From positions 1 through 64,000 of the forward strand of contig LUCM01003457.1 of the NCBI GenBank assembly GCA_008360955.1: a stretch of 64,000 bases of DNA, read 5' to 3'. Of the stretch, positions 13,576 to 26,237 are shown piece after piece (positions within the stretch are counted from its first letter, which is position 1; each line of letters starts with the position of its first letter). The notes beneath the pieces were generated by a model. It made no database searches, was not told the origin of the DNA, and saw nothing but the letters and a program-made list of their open reading frames with translations. Origin of the DNA: Fasciolopsis buskii (taxonomy: Eukaryota > Platyhelminthes > Trematoda > Plagiorchiida > Fasciolidae). Both the position numbers and the translations under genes were made by a program.

Positions 13576-16500
13576 GTTTCGTGCACGCATACATTTGGAA
13601 AGTGCCGTTTGGAACTGTGACTTTTTTGATGGATCCCTACTTTTGTTTCTGAAATTCCTTCCAAGAAAACACTGAAAGTATATTGTTGCGCTCGTGAAGG
13701 GTCTCACATTGTTACTTCATTTTGTTTTGGATTGACTCAAAAGACAGTAGTTGATCGATTATCTGTTTGTGGTTGTATTTCTCTAATCTCCAATTGTATC
13801 TGGCTGATGAAATTCGGAAAATTTTATCAACGATCTCAAACAGGCCGTGTGTGATTACCACTGCACTAACATTTTCCATTTCATGTAAGTATAAAGTGAT
13901 TGTGATTAAGATGTTGAAAACGCTTGATCGAGATGAGTTATCGCAAGTCACTACCCTATCCTGCACAGTTACAGGACAGGGGGTTGCCGTTCGGGCCACA
14001 GTTGCGGGTGACTGAATCTGTTCTTAGTGAACAGGCCAATTTCACCGTAATCCACACAGATCACACAAAAACAACCATTGCCGGAAACGTTTTAAATAAG
14101 CTGAGAAATCAGTTGCTAACGGCTACAAACGATTTTCCCATCACCTCAGTTTAGACGACAGGGCGGAGGAAGACATACCCCGGGACGTTCACGGAATGCC
14201 CCTAAGTGAAGTAGCTGCCTTCGGAAACGGGTAGTTTGGCCGATCGGCCAATTGGGCAAAATGAAGTAAGTCAACATTTTGTAGAAATTCGAAGAAACTT
14301 CAACCAAAGATAACTTGGCTTTATCAGCTATTGCCACTTCGTCATGCTGCATTCAGATAAGCCATTCATTTGCGAAACGACTGCATGCCTGAGAATTGAC
14401 TATGAAAAGTTTCGTAATTTTAAAGCCTATTGTCATAATTTGCAGGTCATCTGGAAGATAGATGAAATAAGAGGTTTCTTCTCAGAAAAAAGCATTTTCT
14501 TTATCTTATGAGTAAAATGTTAGATGGTGCACAAATAATTCATGGTTTCTCAGTGTTCAACTCAATCATTATTATAAGGAATCATCGATGGTGCACATCC
14601 ACCAAACCCGAACACACTACACATATCTGTGACCATGCAAATCTGTAAGGGCCAGACGTTATTGCACGCAATGAAGTTCGATGAACCGTTGGTAACACTT
14701 GAGATCAGAGCAATGGTTAAGACGTTTGAATCCCAATCGTTCGTCCGGGGTTTGCACCTCCCGTTCGGTCGTTGTGGGTATGCACCGCACAGCAAGTGAG
14801 CCCAAGGTCTTTTACTTGGAATTTGAGCGTTCACACCGTATGAAGAACGGTTTCTTTTGCGGATAAGTCATCCACTGGCTGCTGTGTCCGTGAAGCGTTA
14901 AAAGTGGATGGCCTATTAGATGTTCAGGTTAAACGAAATTTATGCTTCATTTTCCCATAAGCTTCAAAACATGTTGGGCTTTTTTGCGGATGCACATATT
15001 TTCCAAGCAGACCCTGATGCACTCGATGGGAACATACCGATTAGTCGGAGTTTTATCCATAAACTTGGGTGAATTTTTGACATCCATTCGATGTCTTGTA
15101 ATGATCGAATGTTCAACTCTTAAGCTTCCAATTGTTTTCTGAACCAAGACGGGCGTTGTATTTAGATTCTTTGGTAGGCGTGTCTCGCAGTGTCGTCTAG
15201 TTGTTTGTCTCTACTGTTAATGCGTAAAATTTCAATTTTTTCCACTTTTACGAAGATATTTTTTACCACAGCAAAAAGTCGACTCTTTAAATATTAGTAA
15301 CCATAAGTGCTGTCGTCCTAAGATAAATCGGTACAGACTGCTACACAGTTTGCCCAGTGACACGGTGAGCATAGACCGTATATAGACTTTGGTCTACATC
15401 TTTGGTGAACCTATACAACTTTTCAGGTGACAAGGATGGGGTGAAAATCGGTCTTACCAGAATGTCAGGCAGGACGTTTGTCAAGGAAATTCTTTATCTA
15501 GATGCCGTAGTGCGCCCAAAACCCTTCATTTGGCATGCGGAACTACTTGTTGTTACTAGATATTCCTCTTTTAAAGCGCTCGAGGAAATCACCGCAAGTC
15601 CCAGTAGCTCAGTGGCTTCAATCTTCTACTGTCTTTGGGTCATGGTGTCTATATCGCCATCCTTTAGACGAGAGCAGAGAAAGAGTAGTACAATGAGTCC
15701 GAAACTTCATAGGTGGACGCATTCAATCGCGCGTTCAGACCATGGTTCGTAGGTAGAGGAACAATCGCAGTACTCCGTACATCCTCGCTCTTTTCATCGT
15801 CATTCGACAACGGACGAAGCTTTCTGCACTTTAAAGGTAGATTTTAAATTCTTCATCCATGTGTGAACTGGATTCACTTACCGGCATAAAGACAAACTCC
15901 GAGGCTGGGGATTAGTCGTTTTGCTAGTTAGATGCATTAAAATTGAATGCAAATAACAATTGAGGAAGTTCAGCAATCAGGCTAGTAGCGACGGAAAACT
16001 CATTTCTGTTGCTTTTGTTTTGCAAATACTGTGTCTGTCACTGGAATTGATACTACGGTAGCTGCGTGGGCATTGTTAGTCGCGGTTGTTGTTGCCGTTG
16101 TTTTTCTTGGTGTCATTTGTACTACCGTTGTTCTTGTCATAATAGTGGCTGCTTCGTGAATAACGATGAAGCATTCTCTTCTAGTTCATATTAAGCGCAG
16201 ATCAGCAATCAAATAAACATACTGCCTACCTCGTTTAAACATCCACTGCTGCCACGTTTGCGCGATTTCTTGCCGTTTCACCCCATCCAATTAACAGATG
16301 AACATTTCTACTTATCTTCTGGGCGTGGTGTTCCACCCATGACCAAATGTTACTTTTGAGTGTTGTTTTTTTATGCATATTCACGTCCGCATAAAGAAAT
16401 GAACATGAATTAAACTACGAAAGCATTTCACATTAGAGCAAAAAGACGACCACGTCGAAAACCGCTAAGTGGAAACAGTGATAAGAGTATTCATCATCAC

Positions 16501-17304
16501 GTTGAATTATTCCAATGACTGAGGTCGGCTGTTTTCTTTCCTGAATTACAAAGCCTTTGGTTTACCCCTGCGGATAACACCAAAAAGATACACAAAACGC
16601 TCCGTTTAGCTACACATAAGCGCTCATAAAAGCTGTAAAAGTAAGGTTTATTAAACTTCCCTCATTTTTTGATTACAAATGAGCAAAGCCGAAATTGTCA
16701 CTGGTATTTTTTTTACGCTAAACAAACTTTCCACGGTAATCATTTGGTTTAGTCTGACCGGGGAAAATGATACAGCTCGTATATCTCTTTCCACCGTGAC
16801 TGAGAGAACGTTAGCCAGGATGAGTACGAATTCGTCACCGGTTGTCATGGCAGCCGAGGTTTTTGTATCACTCAACAAATCCTGTTGTTTTGCTTGTCTT
16901 TGACTATTCAATTATAAAATTGTGGTAGGATACATAGAGTTAACAGCGTCAAAGTAAATAGGAGAAATTTTCCGTTAATGTGGTCAGATTGCGGTTGTGA
17001 CCGGGGTTACTTTTACGTTCACCAGAGGCAAACGTTGAACAGACAGTCAATGAAAACTATTGGAGACCGAGGAAGATAGTCTAATTTTTCGCAACTACTG
17101 AACGTTGATAATCAGGTCAAATTCATATGTTCATGTTTTATGCATTTTCCGGCGTAATCTCTCTCAAATGCCATCTTTTCTATTCTCGCCAAGAGAGCGG
17201 ATAATCTTTATGATTTTGTTTCGGTTATCAGGTAAGCAAAATGTTCTCCTTTTTCAGGCAGAGGCTAGCGGCAAGAAGAGGTTTGCCAGCTGAAAACGTT
17301 GACC
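13576..17304. other. Intergenic stretch without identified gene
   Basis: Several open frames on both strands (for example 13712-14015, 14562-14834, 15402-15752, 16651-16911) lack matched splice borders or known motifs. The segment near 15600 has a sequence matching a pol III A box (TAGCTCAGTGG) without a convincing B box. The frames at 16651-16911 are open on both strands, and neither is decisive. Confidence 0.4.
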
Positions 17305-17395
17305 AACAATGACAGGATTTGAACTCGCGACTTCCAAATTAAGATGGTATGATGTTTTCCGACTGACCGGAGACGAATGTTTAGGAAGTGGTTAG
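17305..17395 (-). mobile_element. tRNA-like SINE relic
   Basis: On the minus strand a good B box (GAGTTCAAATCCTG, 17313-17326) follows a degenerate A box (CCGGTCAGTCGG region, about 17354-17370) at tRNA-like spacing. It resembles the relics at 17575-17650 and 51600-51680, so a related SINE family is likely. No aminoacyl-acceptor fold is intact, so it is not a functional tRNA. Confidence 0.45.
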
Positions 17396-17574
17396 TGCTC
17401 AGTGTTATGTAGTGATAGTAAAGGAAATGAATGCTTTTGTTTTTCCACAATCCAAGTAATAAGACATTTTCGTCTGTAATAAAAGCCGTATACTTCCATT
17501 TTATCTGTTATCCAAGAAAATGTGCAACATTTACCTAAGGAAGCCAAGACTATTGAAAAAATACTGAATAGTTG

Positions 17575-17650
17575 ACTGACTGACGACGGGAGGAGTTGAA
17601 TCTGGCACCTTTATTGCTTTGGCCAGTTGATTACCACAAGTCCAAAGATT
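17575..17650 (-). mobile_element. tRNA-like SINE relic
   Basis: On the minus strand a TGTGGTAATCAACTGG A-box-like segment precedes a B-box-like AGATTCAACTCCTCCC (complement of 17588-17605). It lies 200 bases from a similar relic in the same orientation. It is degenerate and could be coincidental. Confidence 0.35.
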
Positions 17651-20209
17651 ATTCTGATAGCCGTTAAACGCTATTTCGAATATGTATTACAGTGCCTTTG
17701 CCTAGTGCATGACATACTGAACCGTTTTCACTAGGGCAGTTTGAAAACGAAAAAAGGTCGATAAAGTAGTGCATTTTTGATGGCGGAACTTGATAATTCT
17801 TCCGTGTTTTTGTTTCACTCCTGTCAGTTGTCGGGGAAGTTTCCCGAAAACCAGCTGAAAACGAAACGAGAGCGAAACGTTCATCATGCCCTTTACTTTA
17901 CGGAACGTGGTGAATATCGCATATCTATAATAGCAAACTCAAGATTTGTTAAGTCCGGACATTTCTTTTGCTTCACACACATGGGACCTCAAACAGCAGT
18001 GACACGTTACTTTTCTCGTCGTGGGCTAAATGTCTTCACATCACTCGGAATTTATCCCGTCTAGAATTCTGTTGTGACAACGAACAACGCATACAAATTC
18101 CGTATGATTGCACATCTTTATCGAACCATTTTCAATGAAATCACTATTATGTTTGCCCGCTATACGGTGCGCATAATGCGGACAGCTTGAACAAAAACCG
18201 GACTAATGATATCGACAGTTACGACGACTGACCATTTAGTTAAGAAAAATGCGAACACAAATGCCCTTCACCCAACACTACTCGATAGCGAAAAACTGAA
18301 ACAATCTTGTCTACATCAAATAGTAGCGGGGGATAATATCCTTCATCTGATGCCTTTAACCCACAAGCTGTTCTACGGATATGATGTTTGAGGTGTTTCG
18401 AAAGCATAAGTGCAGCACAGTTCAGTTCCATGAACTCTGCGCTCTGCACATTCCCAAATTCCATTGTTCAAGTTTGACCATCTATCTTAAGAGTGGGGAG
18501 AAAGCTAAGAACCAAAAATGGTATTGGGTGGATTTCGAAAGGCAACTGATTTTTGAACTAATGCATGCAACGTTGAGATATTGGAGACCCCGGGAAAGAT
18601 CCCATGCACAAACCTGTTCAAAAAACCCTAATAGTTTCAAAATACATGAAACATTAAACAGTTTCATTGCAACTTGTTCTCGGATAGGTTGCTCATACCA
18701 CAATCCTCATGTACACAAACCAACTTGTTTGAGATGAGTCACATCAACAGGAACTTGCGGATATCGTGATAAGTTACACTTAATTCGAAAACCTCCATTC
18801 GTAGGCCTGTGGATGGTCGTGGTGAGCACAGCTCAAGCTAGCTGACTTGCTTGATCAAATGACAGTTGATCTCGTCGTGCTTAAGACCCTACCAAATCTT
18901 AAATCACTCAGGTTTTTCGGATTCAGCTGGGCATCGTTGACTTTGAACGTGATGACAACCGTGAATGAACTGGGGATAATCGAGCCCGCATGCTGCAAGT
19001 GAACAAAATCAACGTGTGTGCATGCTTACGTTGGGGTGATCGATTGAGGATTTTCGTTCTCCGGTTGGTACTGTTTCGGTTACCTTGGTGTACTGTGTAG
19101 CCTCGCCGTATCACTTCACCAAACTATTTATTCTCAAGTGCACAGCCTGATGAGTTGGTAAAGTTAGAGCGGCAAACTTTCTCGTCCATTTCGACAGGCC
19201 CATTTGAAGTCGATCATTTGTGCGATGTGCAGAACTTCCAGCCTCACAGGATCCGGTGCGAGCCAAATGGGTTTAATCTTGCGCCAAAGCCGCCCTAATG
19301 GTTCCAGATTTGTCTGCAATCGATAAACTTACTGACGTAACTAGTGCGCAAGCGACGTTTCCTTCCCATGGTTGAAACTTCATTTCGTCTATAGGTGTGG
19401 TTAGCCCATTCTGTATTTAACTAGCAAGCATTATATGAGAGCGTTTAATCCGGTGCGTAGAAAACAAATCGACAGAAGTGCTCATTCCCATGGCCACTAT
19501 TTTCGAAAGATGTGGACATCCTAACAAGCACACACTCTTGTGTGGCGAACCAGGAACAAAATTCTCCTAGAATAAATACCCGGATGACAGTTCGGTGTTC
19601 TTGCCTTTTGTTTGCCTTGATATTCTCAGGCAATGTGATCTAAACAATAATTACTGATGGTTTGTTGATAGTACGCTTGCTGCCCCATGACAGATGAACG
19701 GATGAATGAAAAATCATCCAGCGGAACGAAACAGATAATTTCCCATGCACAATCTTATCCAAGAATCGCTTTCAACCAGGCATTGGTTTGTTTCTCATAT
19801 TCGACAACTAAGCCAATGAACATTTACCCTATCAACAATCATAAGTGTTTTGTTTACGAGTCTACAATGTAGGATAAAATCGATGACATGGTAATCCAAT
19901 GCTGTAAGGATGCATTCTGTTCTACGAATCAACACTACTAATCACTTGCATTATCAATCCATTTTTTCGACGAATACCACAAAATTACCGCTCTGTTACA
20001 AAGCAAGTACATAGGTAGACACAAACAGACTTTAGTTCATGTTCTGGTTAGGAAATATTCACATAAGGAATAATTGTCAGAGACTCTAGAAAAATATTCC
20101 GGATTTGCAAATGTTGCAAAGTGTGCTTCGAATACGATTCCTGGGCGGAATGTTTCCAATTTTGTAAACGGAAAACAGCATCCCTCTGAAATAGTTTATT
20201 CAAGAATCA
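17651..20209. other. No identified gene
   Basis: AT-rich sequence with chance-length frames only. The plus-strand frame at 18381-18737 lacks exon borders. At about 19445-19565 a short plus-strand frame ends TAG immediately before an AATAAA, but it is too short and unsupported to call. Confidence 0.4.
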
Positions 20210-20310
20210 AATCGGTTGTAGCCAAGCGGTCCACGTAGCGGGATTCTGCTAGCTTATCGGACTACTCCAGCAGACTTTCGATTACTCGACTGAGTCAACT
20301 CACCGAACCA
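20210..20310 (+). mobile_element. tRNA-derived SINE head
   Basis: A perfect pol III A box (TAGCCAAGCGG, 20219-20229) is followed about 45 bases later by a B-box-like TTCGATTACTC (20277-20287), the spacing expected for a long-variable-arm tRNA. The A box matches the SINE at 1129. The acceptor arms do not pair, so it is a relic and not a tRNA gene. Confidence 0.5.
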
Positions 20311-23300
20311 GTTCACCGTATTTACATCGGGAAATCCTAATTTTTTCCGTCACTTAACGAAACTTCTTATTTTTGTTTCCGCCACTTCCTTTGTTAGTGA
20401 AACGAAAAATATATTCTTTTCAAATAACAGACTGGAGCTATATTGAAGACTGATAACTGAAAAATTCCATAGATGATAGGGGGATTGCAACCCGCTATCT
20501 TCTGGTTGGGGGAAGTGACGATGTCGAAAGATTCACCACGACAGCCCGACGTTAACTTCGGAAGCAGTTAATGATGTGTTAGGACTATTCAGATGATATC
20601 GAAATTCATCAGTTTATAGCAGAAACGGTCAGAATTAAGACAAAAATAAGCAGTTCAAAATCTGTCATAGTGGATTTGGTGTCATCTATTACTGAAAAAA
20701 TTAAACTCTCTCACCCATCGTATTTCGACGAGCAATGATTTAGCCTATTAGCTCTTCAACATTCAGAGGTCTGGTGACAAAGCATCAGGGTTGTATTTGG
20801 TAGCAGTTCCATGTGATTAGTCTCAGACGTTATTCCGAGTTTTGGATCTATTCGCAGCAAGTGAACTCCATGTTGTGCATCCCAAAGCTTCATATTTCCG
20901 GGGCGTTTGAGTTTAGGAGTTCCGGTCTTGAATATTTCTTCCGGTCATCACCAACCAACTCGACCGCTAAAATATGGGCTGCAATCGACTTGCTGGTCAA
21001 CTGCACAATTGTTGCATATTAAATCAAAATGGTGTTGTGATCAAAGCTTTAAAAAGCCTCCATGAGATTTTAAATGTAAAGTAACTTCTTCGTTTAATCG
21101 GAACTTGCACTGATTTACCACGTGCTAACGAGACACTCGCTCTAGTGATGAGTGAAATCGGTAAACTAATATGCAAACCGTTCCCTCAAATATTCAGATA
21201 ACCAAACTAGCAGCAACGTAGTCTCTCTTGCATCCCCTAAAAAGTGGAAATAAGTAATTAACGAGGAGGGCTAAACTTCTTGGAAAGACTAAGCTTGAGA
21301 AAGCTCCTGGCAAACTGAATATTATGGGCTTGTAATGAAGCTTTTTTCATCATGGTTGTGAGGTTATTTCTCCTGTCTGTCCCGGAACTTCAGAAACTCA
21401 CAGCCTCGGCAAGGAACGTGTTCTGAAGAAAGGACTTCATGCGGAACCACGGAGTGCTGCTCCGTGTGGTCGATAATACGTTTTACTCCGCTCAGTCTGT
21501 TCAAAATCCAAAATGGTTTGTCTAGTTTTATCTACAACAGTTGACTTTTCCAAGAAGCAAATATGGTAACTCTAGCACACGTCCGATTGTTCTGGGTAAT
21601 CACTGAAGAGATTTGTGAAATCGGATGGACAACCAAGTGCTAACCTGAACGTTGACAAACCTGTTGTGTAGCATTCCATCTTATGGTTGTAGCTGAATCA
21701 CAATTAGTGGGGGAAATTTTTCAACGAGATGAAATCTCTCTTCCCTTTTTTGCAGCATGCTCTGGTCCATATCGTACCGTGAAGCAGAGATGGACAATGT
21801 GGCCATAATTATCACAAACATAAAAGCTGTAAGACCGGCAGGAGTTTTGTGGTTCGTGAAAAAAGCAAAAGACGAGAGAACTTATACAAACAACCGCTAC
21901 ACTCCCCAGAACTGCACAGTGCTTCATTGACAGCCGCTTACCAACTGGCTTGATGCAGCCGTTTACCAAGTTTTAGAATCGTGTTAAGGACAATTCCCAT
22001 TGCGCCTGGGGAAAACAAAACGATTACAAGTTTTCAACGTGCCTTACCTAGTGCACTTGCGAACACCATTGGTTTATTGAGAACGCTAAGGCAAGTTGAA
22101 TGAATCCTCGAAAGTCACTATAAGGATTTCAGCCATCATGAAGATCTTATACCGTGAAACAGATAAAGGCTTAATTGGGTAACCTTTGCAGTTGTCAGAG
22201 TTACACGATAAAGCCATCACAATAACAGGTTATCTGATAAAACAACGGTAGATCTTGTTTGGAGGAACAGGCTGTGATGTACCATTAACCAAGATCACTA
22301 AGTGCAGAATCTGTGACTCGGGAATAATGCTAAATACCTGATTTGACGTGTGCCAGTAGCCTGACACTCTTTAGACCGATTTAAGTGTATCCGAAGGGCG
22401 AATTTAAAACCATTCCAAGTTCTTACCACAATAATATAAACCTAATTAGGAAGTAAAAGTGAAAACAAAATGAAAGCGCTAACCATTTTCCGATAATTAT
22501 TCAGCAGACCAAAGGCGTAGCAGCAACAACACGAATAAAATGATTACTGTACGAGGAAAAAATAGGTGACAGTCCGAGTGAAACTTGGCCCAAGGGATCA
22601 ACCAGACACTGTGCTAGTCGCACAGAAAGAGACAACAACACTGCTAGCAAACTGGCAGATCCTACACGGTGGAAAGTAAATGGCGATATGGTACATTCAA
22701 CAACTATATGAACAAACCAGTGCCGGACTTCCGAGTACTCACACGTCAGCTTCTATGTCGTACCACACCCAAGCGCCGTTCGGCAATCACTGGACTCAAA
22801 GGCTCCACGTATTAAACACGTTTCATTGAAGAAGCGTGGTGTAATAATATATAGAGATAAGCTAGATGGCAATGGCACGGAAGACTTGCAAAGCTTTCTT
22901 GCTTAACGATGTCGTGCAAACGTGCTAGCAACTCTCATCCCAACAGTAAGATTCAGTGCCACGAAAACATTTGTATTGTCATCGTAATTGGTAGTGTTCA
23001 GGGGCTCGATATTGCGGATAATTGGTGTGACTTTCAGGAATTCGAATACCCCAATTGCTTTTGGATTGTCTCTTTGATATCTCCTCAGTGGCCTAATTTC
23101 CCAAACGGAACATTTGTGTGTATTTTATTATTATAAACGAGAGATTGCATTTCCACTACTAGCATTTTCAGAGGTAGCTGCAATAGTCTTTGCGACTTGA
23201 AAGGCTCTTTATAAATAAGAATTGTTAGGAAGAAACTATTTTATATATTGCTGAAGTAATAGTAGATCAAAAAATATCTCGGTTGAGAAATCGAAGAATC

Positions 23301-25815
23301 CTATTAGCACTCATAAGACATGATTTTCTGACCAAATAAACGAAGTCTTCTCTAATTTATCGATAAGAGTCTAAAACGGAAAACTGGCTAGTCGTGTGCT
23401 GTCCAAGTAAAACTTATTTCAACGGGTTTCCATCAACGTTATCTAGGCTTTGGCTACGCTATCGATTGGATACTTTTTCCGGAACTCTTACTATTGCTGA
23501 TCCAGCTAATCTTAGATGCAAAAATATCCGTAGATCCTCTAAATGTTTATGATAATTAATTCGGCAAATCGACTTGAATTTTTTTAGTCATTAGTTCATC
23601 TTGCCAGGGCCCTTTGACTACGTAGCCTGGGCAGTTCACATGATGAACAAACTCATGGCCTAGAGACTCGAAGTCGGTGGGATAAATATTCTCAAATATA
23701 AGTTCAACTCATTCCTCCGTTTGCTGGTCACTTTTTACTGTCCTGATGAATGACGCATTCCAGGAGTTGGTATGCTTTTTGAATGACGCTGTCGATGTCG
23801 CTCAGATTTTGCATTCTTAATGGCTCTGCGCTAATCAAACTCCACATTTGATCGGGACCAGCACATGATAATTTCGTCTGATTTCAACCACCAGACACGA
23901 GACTATGATTATTGACCTGGTAACCTTATTTTATTTCTTTCAGAATTTACTGCGTATCCTCACCTAGCATTGCCCAAGGACGGCACCATGGGATATTCTG
24001 AAAACTAATATAACAAGAAGGCAGAACACATGGTCAGTCAATTTACACATCAAACAGAAGCATCAAGACTTATCGGCTAAGTGCAAGTTCAAGAGATGAA
24101 ACCAAACAAGAAATGGTTAGGATGGAGAAGAAGCTAACGGCTGAACCATAACTTGTAGTGGAAAACACGCCTGAGCCGTTTTATTGCTGAAAGTTCATCA
24201 TATGTTTAATTACTCAAATGAGAATTTAGAATCGGTCAGTAGTTGGAATCAAGCAGCTGTACAGCTGCTTCAGTGACAGACAAACGGAGGGTTTTTCATT
24301 CTGAGACCAAATTACTTATCCGAATGATCTCATTGTCCGAGTAAAAATCTAATGACTTTGTCACAATTGTGTTGACGCATACTTACTCAACTTAAGGTTC
24401 TTTGATTGAGCGAAGGTCCAAACGCACTTTAGTCACAAATAAAACCGTTAAAACTCAGGTCTCATACTTAATTTCCTTAATTCACTTAAGCCAAAATGGT
24501 CGATCAAAACTGAGAGACGAAAATTCGAACGTGTTGGCTTTTAGGGATGCTATACTATACCGTTTCCGACATCACTTCGGAACTACGTCAAAAATATTCA
24601 AAATAATGTAAAAGCTATTTGGAAATGTCACTGGACTGATTTTTTGAGATCTTATCTACATAGTCACGATGCCCAATTCATCTTGCGTGGACACGTGTCC
24701 ACGGACCGTGGAGCGTACCGATTATCTGTGTATTGCTCCTCAATGTGGAAACAGATTTACTCTTAAAATGTTTTGTGAAACAGACATCTTTATAACCAGT
24801 TCCGAAAGATCTTGATATAAATCTGCTTACCTTTGATACATTAGCGTGAGAAAAAATCGTGTTGAAGTAACGGTCAACATTCTAGGGAAATTGCTGTCAT
24901 TTGCACGGAATTCACTCAGTTCAGTCCAGTGCAACATGCAAATGCACTCGTTGTTACATATATCAACTATTCTTCCGCTCTTCAACAATCCAGGAGAATA
25001 AGAGAAAACTTGTTATTCCAACAAATGAAATGAGAGAAATGTGATACTTTAAAGATTCATACTTTTTACGGTAATCAAACCGAAATCACCAAGTGTTCAA
25101 CTGTGGGTTTCGTCACAGTTGTTTATAATTTAGTCCAAAGCACCATTGCCGACCCGAAAAGTTTCCAGCACAAGCGAACAATCATTTGGCCTGTCTGAAG
25201 ATAATAGGAGTCAGAGGGCAGAAAGTAATCAATACACATTCCAACTAACAGTAAGTCAGTCCATGAATTGTGAGCTGCACTGGTACCCAAGAGCAATGCT
25301 TGATATGTGGTTCAACAGGTTGACGAGTGTAGTTCATAAAGTGAAAAGAAACAAGTTTGTGGTGAGCACATAGAGTGCCCGATCCCTCCCTAGGGCCTGG
25401 AATCTAACGCTTCTTTTGTATAGATATGTCTCCCACGAATTAAATTAAGGTGGCAGAACTAGACAGGACAAACCAAAGACAATTCTGGAAAAGGATACTA
25501 TGCTGATGAGCGGCTGATCTAACCGATTCCACAGTCCCTGTACCACACGGACATTCCTACACGACAGGAAAAAGTTTCTATTGATTTTTGGACCCCGACA
25601 TGCCTAGGTTCGCACATAGTATGCTGTTACATTCAAAATCGTGTAAATTAATATGTTCAGATATTCGCAATCTGAAAGCTCTTTTTGGTCAGTCTGAATG
25701 TGATCCTCCAATTTCACCGAATGCATCAAGATCTACGAAACCTAAAAATAGCGGCAATTGATCAAGCAGCAGGAAGCGGTTCACCCGAACAATCCACTGT
25801 AGTTTCTGTATACGA
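20311..25815. other. No identified gene; possible WD40-like relic at 20756-20944
   Basis: Mostly featureless AT-rich DNA. One minus-strand frame (20944 down to a stop at 20756-20758) reads Gly-Asn-Met-Lys-Leu-Trp-Asp-Ala-Gln-His-Gly-Val, which fits the end of a WD40 blade. It is a single blade with no exon borders, so a decayed pseudogene fragment or chance are both possible. Confidence 0.35.
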
Positions 25816-25837
25816 ATATATATATATATATATATAT
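25816..25837. repeat. (AT)n microsatellite
   Basis: Eleven alternating AT units at the left edge of a hammerhead-family element. A second AT-rich run occurs at its right edge (26217-26237). Confidence 0.9.
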
Positions 25838-25844
25838 CACCATA

Positions 25845-26237
25845 ACCGAATTTGTGGCGTCAGGAGTGTGCATGGAAGCTCTTCGTCGAGGAGTCCACAG
25901 AAGAACCACAACTGTGATTCGTTGATAATTGTTTGTCAGTTGGGCTGAGCCGACCTTAGGAACGAGGGCAGAATGCCCCAGAATACACATATGTATATAT
26001 AGAAGCAGCAAGTAGTATGTGGATGCGTGAACAAAATTTGCCCTGATGCTACAGACTCGATTCTGGTGAGAAATATCAATTCGGAATGTACAAGTAAATG
26101 GATGTTTGGACAAGAGAGCACTGGGTACGCATACCTGACGAGCGGCAATAACCGGTAAACCGGTCGTGTGCTCGCTGCCAAATTTAGTTCACGCATCCAC
26201 ATACTACTTGCTGCTTCTATATATATATGTATATATA
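25845..26237 (+). mobile_element. Hammerhead-ribozyme-like repeat, copy A, with inverted arms
   Basis: A hammerhead-like core lies at 26129-26171. CTGACGAG (26135-26142, one change from the CUGAUGA core plus G) is followed by a stem II GCGG/CCGG with loop CAATAA, then TAAAC in place of GAAAC, a very short stem III, and a GTC cleavage-type triplet (26163-26165). GCATAC (26129-26134) pairs with GTGTGC (26166-26171) as a 6 bp stem I. Arms at about 25983-26039 and 26181-26236 are inverted repeats of roughly 54 bp enclosing the core. The 5' part (about 25850-25930) matches the arms of the copy at 62.1 kb. The mutated core suggests an inactive ribozyme. Confidence 0.6.

Noticed and set aside
15598..15660. 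tRNA gene suggested by an exact TAGCTCAGTGG A box.
   Set aside because: No matching B box and no cloverleaf; at most a SINE relic.
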